Source: Salminus brasiliensis (taxonomy: Eukaryota; Chordata; Actinopteri; Characiformes; Bryconidae). Taken from it: 64,000 nt of DNA. The stretch is from the NCBI RefSeq assembly GCF_030463535.1, contig NC_132881.1:2111345-2175344 (forward strand), read 5' to 3'. Position numbers and translations under genes: made by a program. Below, piece after piece: positions 58,001 to 64,000 of this stretch. Within the stretch, counting starts at the first letter, position 1. Each line of letters begins with the position of its first letter. The notes beneath the pieces are model-generated. The model was not told the origin of the DNA, searched no databases, and was given only the letters and a program-made list of their open reading frames with translations.

Positions 58001-61000
58001 AGACACAGATAGACTGTACATATAGTCTGTAATATATGATATATGGGCAGAGTTCATAACCAGGGTGGTCATAACGTTCTGGTACGACTGTGTGTATCAT
58101 ACAGTGCCACAAAGCACTTAGAGCAATGGTTTAAATAAAAAACCAAAGAAACTGGACTAATCACTGATCTCGGATGCGGCCGATTAGCTAAGACATGTTT
58201 GTTATCGGGCATCAGCTTCTTTAGTATAGATTGGGAGATGCTAGGCTAACATGGCTAACAAACACGGGGCACATCCTCTACACTCTGCATCCTTTGCATA
58301 TAAGACTGGACACTCCGGTCTTACTCGAAAACCCAATTAAGTGAGGTGTCTGGACTTACATACATTCCAATAACCTCAACCAGCCTTCCATAGTGATCCT
58401 TCATACCGAACTGGACAACAGATGGTGAGCAAGTGCACTTTTCAGTTACTTCCACACTGTCCAACTCTCCCTCACTGGTGCCCACCTCACTCTGTAGTGC
58501 TGACGTCTCCATCTGCTTCTGTTTTAGAGCCATCATCACTTGGTCTCTCTCCTGTTGGAAGGCTATTGCCTTCTCCTGCATGGACCTCACTTCGTTTAGC
58601 AGCTGGTTGAGCTCTCCAGACTTACCCTGATAGACGCAAACACAATATTAGCATGGCCTACTTAACTTTATAGAGGAGATTACGCCATGTTAAGAAACCA
58701 AAAGCAATGTTACGAATCCAAGTTGTGTCTGATTTGACATTAACGACCAGTATACATGATTCTCACAGGCTTTCCAGCAATAGAAACTGCACTCCAGAAG
58801 AACCAAGTTGACAGATTCTAAGTTCTCATTAACATGCACATACCTGTTCTCGATCTTTTAGCAACTTCTCCATGGCTGCCGCCTTCTCGCTCACTGCTTT
58901 CCACTCAAACTCTCGTTCCCGGAGCAACAGCGACACCTGCATGTTGGTCTCCTGCAGGGCACGGAACTCCGTCTCCTTCTCTCGTGATTTCACCGCTATG
59001 GCTTCGTTCTCATCTTTCAGCTTCTTGACATCCAGCTCGAGAATCAGGGCCCGCTCCTTCAGGTTTGTGACCGCCTGCTTCAAAACCTCGTTATCGTTTT
59101 CACGATTCCGCAAATTTTCACTCACCTGAAGCAGACAGGGGATTAAACGATACAATTAGAAAAGGCAAAATATTTTTTAATTTTTAATAATGATGGTATT
59201 TAACGAGAGGCAACTAAAACATGACTGTGCTTTGAGGCCTTCTTGCACCCCCTGCTGGACATATACATGTACCACAGTTCTGGTCATAACTTTTTTTAAT
59301 GAAAGGCTCATCACCAGCAGGCACAATCCATCAGCCTCTCATCCCCTTAGTTTAAGAAGACTCCCTAGATTTTCTCCAGTGGTCATCCAACCATTTGTGT
59401 ATAAAAGATGTGTGAGAAAATTGTTAGGAAACCCATACCATATCTGGACTCACCTGAATTAGCTGGTCACCCTTGGTCTTGATAAGCAGGTCTTTTTCTC
59501 GGAGGGACCGCTGTAGCGTGTCAATCCTTTCCCGGGACTGCCTCAGCTCCTCTGCATGGCCCCGCTGTTCACTCTCGGACAGCGATGCAGAATCTGACAA
59601 GCGATGGTTGTTCTCCTGAAGTGTCCTGATCATACCCTCCTTCTCTGCTAGCAGCCTCCGCAAGGACTCCAAGTCCTGTCTTAAGGGTTCATCCATGATT
59701 CTGGAAGGTGGACCTGAAGCAACCTGGAGCTGTTCAGCAATCTGGACAGTAGGCGTGGACACATCTGGATCCTGAGAAAAACTGTCTAGTTTACCAAGCA
59801 GGACATCTTTGGTGCTACTAAGCTGGCTGATGGTCTGTTGTACCTGAGCAAGTTCTTGACTCAAAGAGCCCAGCTTTTTCTCCTTCTGCTCGTAGCTCTG
59901 GATGAGTCTGGAGTAGTCGACCGAGAGTTTGGAGCTGCAATCGCTGTCAGCAGACACCTGTCCCTGCAGTTTAAGAAGCTCCTCCTGAAGCTGGGCAGAT
60001 TCGTGCTGCATGTTCTTCACTGTGGTGATCACCTGCTGCTTCCACTCATCCATCTTCTTGACCTGTTGCTTGAGGGTGTCCCTCTCCTGCAAGAGCTCTT
60101 CAAACTGGTTGCTGCTCACACCGCCCTGTCCACCACTTCCTGAGTCTCCGCTGGATGTTTGGAGGACGGTGACCAGCGTTTGGCATTTCTGCGTAAGAGC
60201 GTCAATCTCAATGTCCTTCTCACGAATGATTCGAGACAAGTTCTGTATGGTCTCTCTGAACATTTCCTGACTGCCTGACGGGTCGCTCATGGTGGACAGA
60301 CGCTGGTTTTCCTGCTGAATTTTAAGCAGGGCAGCTTCTTTGGCTGCCACGATATCCATGATGCGATGGTATTCTGACCGCAGCTGGCTGTTCTCCCGAG
60401 TTTTCTCATTCAGCACAGCAAGCACTTGCTCCCGTTCCACCGCGTAAGCTTGCATCTGCTGCTGGAGCAACAGAACTTCTTGACCGTGTCCACCAGACAC
60501 TCGCGCGTGAAGCGCTTGGATCTCCAGATCCTTCTGAAGCACCATCTGTGAAAGTCTGCCCAGTTCATCGCGGGAGACCACGAGCTGATCTAGCTGTTTG
60601 GCCAACGAAAGATTCTTCTCGTTCAGTTGGATGATCTCGGTCTCCTTCTCCTTGATGCCCTTCACAAGCCTCTCAATCTCCACCTTTGATAGGTCATGCT
60701 TCTCGTTGCCATTCTCACCACCGAGAGATCGAGTCTTGTCCTCTTGAAGGATGTCCACAGTCTGAGGATGAGATTGCCTCTGCACACTGAGGCTTTCAAC
60801 CTCTGACTGCAGCTGAGAAATTTCCTCGTCCTTGGCACTGATGAGCCTTTCGTAGTTGAGAGTGCTTTGCTCATGTCTTGACCGCGCCTGCTCCAGCTCA
60901 CTCTGCTGCACCTGCAGACTGTGTTGAGACCGCAACAGCGATTCAAGCTGCTCTTCTGAGGCCGTCCTCAAAGCTCCCGCCTCCTCTTGGAGTTTGTCTT

Positions 61001-64000
61001 TGGCGGCTTTGAGCTGTGCAACTTCTGTTTCCAGCTCAGTGATTATGTCCAGTGTCCTCGGTTCAGACATCAGCTGCGGTCTGCTCTGCTGGTCCCGCAG
61101 ACGGTCAATTTCTTCCTTCAGGTGGCTGTTCTCCTCCTTCATGGCCCCAAGCTGCTTGTCCTTCTCCTCTCCGGACTTCCTGAGGGCATCACCTTCTTGC
61201 TTTACCTGCGAGATGCTGGCCTCCAACTCCTTCTGCATATCAGCAGCCTGAGCTTTGAGTGACGCTGCAAAAGCATCCTTCTCCTGCAGAAGCTCTGTAA
61301 GCTGCTTCTGTCCGGCCACAGTAATTTCCAACATCTCGTTGGTGTCTCTATGGTCGGATGCCATCTGCTCCAGCTCATGCTTTAGGTCTGCAATCATCAG
61401 CTCTTTTTCTTGGTTCAGCTTCACGGCACGCTCGTGTTCCATTTGCAACGCTGAGGCGTCCATAGAGCGAGCTCTGGTCAGCTCCTCAATGGTTCCTTGG
61501 TACTGCTTAGCCTGATCCGCTAGCCGCTTCTCTAAATGACTCAGTTCTCCTTCTAGCTGGCTCTTCTCCAGTTTCAAAGCCTCGATGCGAGTGTCCTTCT
61601 CCAAGACCACTCTGCTGAGAGACGTTTGGTTATCCCGCAACTGCCGGTCCAGATTCTGCACTTTCTCAAGAGCCTGAGCGCCCTCTTCCTTCAACTTCCT
61701 GTTCTCTATCTTCAGTTCGAAGTCCTCTGATGAACTTTTCTCATATGAGATCTTCAGCTCTGCTAGTTCTCTCCTCAAGTCCTGGATCTCTCGATCCTTC
61801 TCCTCCAGAAACATCTTTCCACTTTCAACTTCACTCCCTTGTTTTCCAGCACGACTAAGCTCCTCACGAGCAGCAGAAAGCAGGGCTTCCTTTTCCTGCA
61901 CGAGCCTCTTCAAGTCGGAGGCCTCGAGGCGTGCCTCTTTACCAAGTTCCTGAGACTTGCTCAATTTGTCCCTCAGCTCCTTCACCGTGGCCTCCAGTTG
62001 CTGTTTGCCCATGTGCAGGTCGTTGAGGGTGAAGGCACTCTGGCTGAGCTTGTGCTTCTGAGACTCCAGCTCTTGATTCAACAGCTCTTTTTGAGCGAGA
62101 GAATCAGAAAGCTCTGCCTTCAGACGGGTAACTTCAGCTTCTGCCTGAGATTTCTGTGCAGCAAGTTGATCCTTCAGAGTGATGAGATGCTGAATAAAAT
62201 AAAGTAGTAATAAGTAAAGAAAACTGACGACATAAAGTTTAGGCTCAAATTCAATACACTACATTTAACTGGATCTTACATACACATGAAAAGCAAATGC
62301 CCAGTCCACAACTGGAAACAAACCTGTGTGGCGTCCTGGTTCTGCCGGTCGAGTTCCTCTAGCTCAGCTGTGAGCGTGTCCATGTCGAGATGTGCTTGCT
62401 TTAGAGCCTGCTCTCTCTGATCCAGCTGGTTCTTTAGGTCTGAGATTTCCAGCTGCAGGTCCCCAGAGTCCTCAGGTGGAGCTGAAAGTTCTCTCTCCAT
62501 TGCTAGTCTTAACTTCTCAACTAACGTCGACTGCTCAGGGTGACAGAGGCAGAAAAAAGAAGATGCAGTCAGGACATTAAAATACTACCAAAAAGAAAGA
62601 AGAAGAATTCATACACACTGAGGTAAGCACTTTTATGTAGGGATGTCCCAATTCGATCCAGGGATATTTGAATGGATGGAGTATCTGCTCTTAATCCCAA
62701 TCCAGTTTTGAGTTTTTGTTTTTACTCAGGTGTTCAGAGAAACATCTGGTGTCCTCAAGGCACCGTTAACAGAACACACCCTTAGAGCCAGCATTGCTTA
62801 TTTGGTTTTTTTGCCATCCACAAAACTAAGTATGACCTCAATCCAAATTTAAGTCACAGGACACGCCTACTAACACGCATGAAGGGTTGCAACGGTATGA
62901 AATTGTCGCGGTATGATAACCGCCTCAGAAAATATTTCAGTGTCACGGCATTTCACATATTTTAGCACTTAAACTGACCGATAAAGAAAGGGTTTCTGTT
63001 TATAATAAATGATTTATTGTAGTGGAACTATTTGTGATGACAGTTGTGATGTAAAAAAAAAAACTAAAAAAAAAAAAGCATCTGTTTTAGTGCTAAGTTA
63101 GTGGATAATAACCAGATACTACAGACGGAGGGGATCATTTCGGACATGATCTTCATTATAGAGATTTCTCTACTCTGTCATTTTCGCCGCTGTGTGCTTC
63201 AGTGTGACGTCACTGGCCGAGGAGCACAAGTACGGTATGATAACCGTGCATTTTAATACGGTGGTACACCGTGAAACCAGTTACCGCTGCAACCCTACAT
63301 GCATGCAGCAATATTTGTATTTTGACTACTCACTGACCTTGTAATTCAGTGGACCCAGTGATATTTGGGGAGGGGGCAGAGCGCAACCTATCAGCTTTGG
63401 AACACTTTTGTTTACTCAAGTGAATTTGGCAACCCCCCCCAACCCCCCATCCACTGTTAAAATGACACAGAACTGCTTATTTGGTTTTTGCCATCTACAA
63501 AACTAAGCAGGACCTCAAGACGTATTAACAAACCTTCTCCTTCTCCAATTCCTCGTTCTCCTGTCTCAGGGTACCGATGATTGTGTTAAGCTCTAGGATG
63601 TCAGCATGCTCAACCTCTGCATTAGATTCGCTCTGATTGGTGTCAAAGGAAAATAAAGAAAACAAACAATTGAGCAACACATTGTCTGAAGAAAAGCATG
63701 AAGCATGACCATCATAATGATAATGTTCATGTGGTGCTGGTCACAACGGTTATGAAAAAAGCACCAGAAGCAGACTTACTTCACTGAAGGACTTCAGCCT
63801 GGACATCTCCTGCTCAGCAGCTACAGAATAACAAATTAAACATATTGGAGGCAATTCATATTCCCCAATCGCATGAAACCATCACCTGTACACCTCAAGC
63901 ACATTCTGACAGCATCACAGTTACCTGCGAGGGCTTTCCTCAAGGTCTGGATCTCGACATCCTGATGGGCTTTGAACATGGCCTTGCCCTCCTGCTCCTG
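47460..64000 (-). CDS. trip11: TRIP11 / GMAP-210 golgin, C-terminal 16 coding exons (5' end outside window)
   Basis: Coding exons in gene order: 64000(edge)-63925, 63820-63780, 63632-63534, 62530-62324, 62189-59454, 59125-58844, 58626-58486, 57791-57598, 56983-56820, 56642-56539, 55785-55686, 53475-53394, 52790-52676, 48329-48204, 47947-47809 and 47683-47460. Together they encode 1,609 residues; human TRIP11 is about 1,980, so roughly 370 N-terminal residues are missing here. TRIP11 is a long coiled-coil golgin of the cis-Golgi. It captures small curved vesicles through its N-terminus, binds Arf1-GTP through a C-terminal GRAB domain, and anchors IFT20 for cilium assembly. Visible parts are almost continuous heptad-type coiled coil, then the GRAB segment ('[20 protein letters not shown]', about fragment residues 1409-1447), then a Pro/Gly-rich tail ending '[20 protein letters not shown]' + KQ. 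Every intron phase agrees. One intron is GC-AG. Identity is supported by the neighbours tc2n and fbln5. Confidence 0.95.
47809..47947 (-). CDS. trip11: trip11 penultimate coding exon
   Basis: '[20 protein letters not shown]' then '[14 protein letters not shown]'. Donor 'agcag|gtactg', acceptor 'ttcatgcag'. Follows the GRAB region and is short and Pro/Ala-rich at its end. Confidence 0.94.
48204..48329 (-). CDS. trip11: trip11 coding exon after GRAB
   Basis: 42 codons, phase 0 at both ends: '[20 protein letters not shown]' then '[16 protein letters not shown]'. The 'GWLGGG...SVPNTP' block is a hallmark of TRIP11. Confidence 0.93.
48400..48452 (+). repeat. (CA)n microsatellite
   Basis: Long CA run about 70 bases before the acceptor of the exon at 48204-48329. 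Confidence 0.96.
48597..48770. mobile_element. DNA-transposon fragment
   Basis: 'ttggaccaggccaccttcct' and 'gacaggggtaagcatgggca' are fragments of the same repeat family represented at 51838-52245. Confidence 0.5.
51838..52245. mobile_element. DNA-transposon fragment ('aacattaaaaccacctgcct' family)
   Basis: 'aacattaaaaccacctgcct', 'actccacaagaccttagaac', 'ccttcattggaccactttt' and 'accaggagcaccccacaag' follow the known order of a widespread fish DNA repeat, with the central part deleted (joined near 52043). The tail word 'cagtggttttaatgttatgg' is seen separately at 9633. Confidence 0.65.
52676..52790 (-). CDS. trip11: trip11 coding exon, GRAB domain core
   Basis: '[20 protein letters not shown]' then '[18 protein letters not shown]'. 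This is the GRIP-related Arf-binding (GRAB) domain that docks golgins to Arf1-GTP. The donor 'gagcag|gtgggg' runs into a CT repeat. Confidence 0.96.
52791..53393. other. trip11 intron
   Basis: About 600 bp, with GA-rich ends near the GRAB exon; nothing else seen. Confidence 0.5.
53394..53475 (-). CDS. trip11: trip11 coding exon before GRAB
   Basis: 82 nt: '[20 protein letters not shown]' then 'STEGKVD', with the split Lys completed by the next exon to give 'GKVDKVLMKNLF'. Donor 'caa|gtaagt', acceptor 'gttgcag'. Confidence 0.93.
54037..54190 (-). mobile_element. SINE fragment, minus orientation
   Basis: 'gcagatgccagtgccggcca', 'gggagaaagtgccacctacc' and an end with the B-box complement 'gcgggattcgaac'. 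Same family as 12240. Confidence 0.6.
54991..55047 (+). repeat. (CA)n microsatellite
   Basis: CA run with a CAGA-type variant end. Confidence 0.95.
55180..55575 (+). mobile_element. tRNA-derived SINE, plus orientation, near complete
   Basis: A-box-like 'gtggtgcaacggtctaagcg' (55193-55212), B-box-like 'atgtcgctgatttgatgcc' soon after, a middle with 'cctgagtgggtaggacggcc', and a tail 'actaaactggggagaaag'. The A/B spacing is that of a tRNA promoter. Confidence 0.75.
55686..55785 (-). CDS. trip11: trip11 coding exon
   Basis: 100 nt, coiled coil: '[20 protein letters not shown]' then '[13 protein letters not shown]'. Phase 0 start, phase 1 end. Confidence 0.93.
55786..56538. other. trip11 intron
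   Basis: Contains a SINE (55972-56205) and an ATTT run near 56220-56236. No gene. Confidence 0.55.
55972..56205 (+). mobile_element. tRNA-derived SINE, plus orientation
   Basis: A-box-like 'agtggctcagctgtctaaca', B-box-like 'gcgagtttgaatgcc', then the body 'ccatgccgcttgaccatctg' and 'gtcagagagagc' shared with 31705-32005. It links that body to a tRNA-type head. Confidence 0.72.
56539..56642 (-). CDS. trip11: trip11 coding exon
   Basis: 104 nt: '[20 protein letters not shown]' then '[14 protein letters not shown]', charged coiled coil. Its first codon (Glu) is completed by the G from the exon that ends at the GC donor. Confidence 0.93.
56820..56983 (-). CDS. trip11: trip11 coding exon (GC donor)
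   Basis: 164 nt: '[20 protein letters not shown]', '[20 protein letters not shown]' and '[14 protein letters not shown]'. The donor is 'cagcaag|gcaaga'; no GT there keeps phase. GC with a strong AAG|GCAAGA context is the usual form of the rare GC-AG class. Confidence 0.93.
56984..57597. other. trip11 intron
   Basis: About 600 bp, AT-rich, no feature recognised. Confidence 0.5.
57598..57791 (-). CDS. trip11: trip11 coding exon
   Basis: 194 nt: '[20 protein letters not shown]', '[20 protein letters not shown]' and '[18 protein letters not shown]'. '[20 protein letters not shown]' is a strongly conserved TRIP11 block. Confidence 0.95.
57792..58485. other. trip11 intron
   Basis: About 690 bp. 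57866-58080 may be a repeat ('catgtcagaatattatgagc ... ggtggtcataacgttctggt'). No gene. Confidence 0.45.
58486..58626 (-). CDS. trip11: trip11 coding exon
   Basis: 47 codons: '[20 protein letters not shown]', '[20 protein letters not shown]' and 'TSALQSE'. The frame stays open past the true donor 'gag|gtgggc', so the longer open frame is partly intron. Confidence 0.94.
58844..59125 (-). CDS. trip11: trip11 coding exon
   Basis: 94 codons of coiled coil: '[20 protein letters not shown]' to '[16 protein letters not shown]'. Acceptor 'ctgcttcag', donor 'cag|gtatgt', phase 0 both sides. Confidence 0.95.
59126..59453. other. trip11 intron
   Basis: 328 bp, nothing notable. Confidence 0.5.
59454..62189 (-). 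CDS. trip11: trip11 giant coiled-coil exon (912 codons)
   Basis: One uninterrupted 2,736-nt exon, phase 0 at both ends, from '[20 protein letters not shown]' to 'KTKGDQLIQ'. It is nearly all Glu/Lys/Leu/Gln heptad-type coiled coil, the rod of the golgin. An equally large single exon is known in the mammalian gene. The exon starts 36 codons upstream of the first Met-like codon of the open frame, at acceptor 'attttattcag'. Confidence 0.96.
62324..62530 (-). CDS. trip11: trip11 coding exon
   Basis: 69 codons: '[20 protein letters not shown]', '[20 protein letters not shown]' and '[20 protein letters not shown]'. Acceptor after a long T/C tract, 'accctgagcag'. Phase 0 both sides. Confidence 0.93.
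62531..63533. other. trip11 intron
   Basis: Contains a hAT-like element (62883-63296). The segment beginning 'tagggatgtcccaattcg' at 62638 resembles the end of another such element. No gene. Confidence 0.55.
62883..63296. mobile_element. hAT-like non-autonomous element ('agggttgcaacggtatg' ends)
   Basis: Left end 'agggttgcaacggtatgaaa' and right end 'ccagttaccgctgcaaccct' are inverted. The inner motif 'cggtatgataaccg' occurs near both ends (about 62910 and 63233). No transposase. Target-site copies are not clear. Confidence 0.78.
63534..63632 (-). CDS. trip11: trip11 coding exon
   Basis: 33 codons: '[20 protein letters not shown]' then '[13 protein letters not shown]'. Acceptor 'ccaatcag', donor 'aag|gtttgt'. 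Coiled coil. Confidence 0.92.
63780..63820 (-). CDS. trip11: trip11 coding exon (41 nt)
   Basis: Very short exon: '[12 protein letters not shown]' after a split Ala. Acceptor 'ttctgtag', donor 'gaa|gtaagt'. Too short to stand out as an open frame; phase and coiled-coil content support it. Confidence 0.88.
63925..64000 (-). CDS. trip11: trip11 coding exon, cut by the window edge
   Basis: At least 76 nt: '[20 protein letters not shown]' then 'RKALA'. Donor 'cag|gtaact'. Its acceptor and all upstream exons lie beyond 64000. Confidence 0.9.

Noticed and set aside
58321-58485. Continuation of the trip11 frame past 'ALQSE'
   Set aside because: The residues after 'gag|gtgggc' are not coiled coil or conserved, while joining to 57791 restores the family sequence in phase.
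59838-62207. Several plus-strand frames of 85-122 codons
   Set aside because: Antisense shadows of the trip11 giant exon.

Overview
The window is vertebrate nuclear DNA, almost certainly from a teleost fish. It has short coding exons with GT-AG introns, long AT-rich introns full of CA/GA/GATA microsatellites, tRNA-derived SINEs, Tc1-mariner copies with a DD34E catalytic motif, and many small inverted-repeat DNA elements of kinds common in fish. I cannot fix the species; an otophysan such as a characin or catfish would fit, but that is a guess. No bacterial-type operon, CRISPR array or rRNA is present. Three protein genes lie head to tail on the minus strand. Reading left to right: tc2n (tandem C2 domains protein, complete, coding 4089-18053, 11 coding exons), fbln5 (fibulin-5, complete, coding 20547-37704, 11 coding exons), and trip11 (GMAP-210 golgin, 47460-64000, last 16 coding exons, about the C-terminal 1,609 residues; its 5' end lies beyond the window). 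As I recall it, human chromosome 14q32 has the same order and orientation (TC2N-FBLN5-TRIP11), so this looks like an ancient conserved block. The three proteins do unrelated jobs: a C2-domain protein, an elastic-fibre matrix protein, and a cis-Golgi tether. Nothing suggests a shared pathway. 

Layout. 1-741: 3' half of a Tc1-like transposon whose transposase frame is open to its stop. 742-4088: intergenic, with a second, decayed Tc1 copy. 4089-18053: tc2n. 18054-20546: intergenic, with a candidate promoter for tc2n, a ten-copy minisatellite with an 81-82 bp unit, and the fbln5 3' UTR. 20547-37704: fbln5, including a 9.1 kb intron that holds a degenerate tandem array. 37705-47459: intergenic, with large GATA/GACA/GACG arrays flanked by a duplicated segment and a nested transposon. 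47460-64000: trip11, including one 2,736-nt coiled-coil exon. 

Exon boundaries were set by hand from splice dinucleotides, reading-frame phase and recognised protein families. Phases agree at every junction except tc2n coding exon 1 to 2, where a run of seven C could hide a one-base error or variant. Two introns appear to use GC-AG instead of GT-AG: one in tc2n at 13538 and one in trip11 at 56819. I found no clearly new biological system. The more unusual signals are these non-canonical introns, the repeats fused to splice sites, and several structured repeats.
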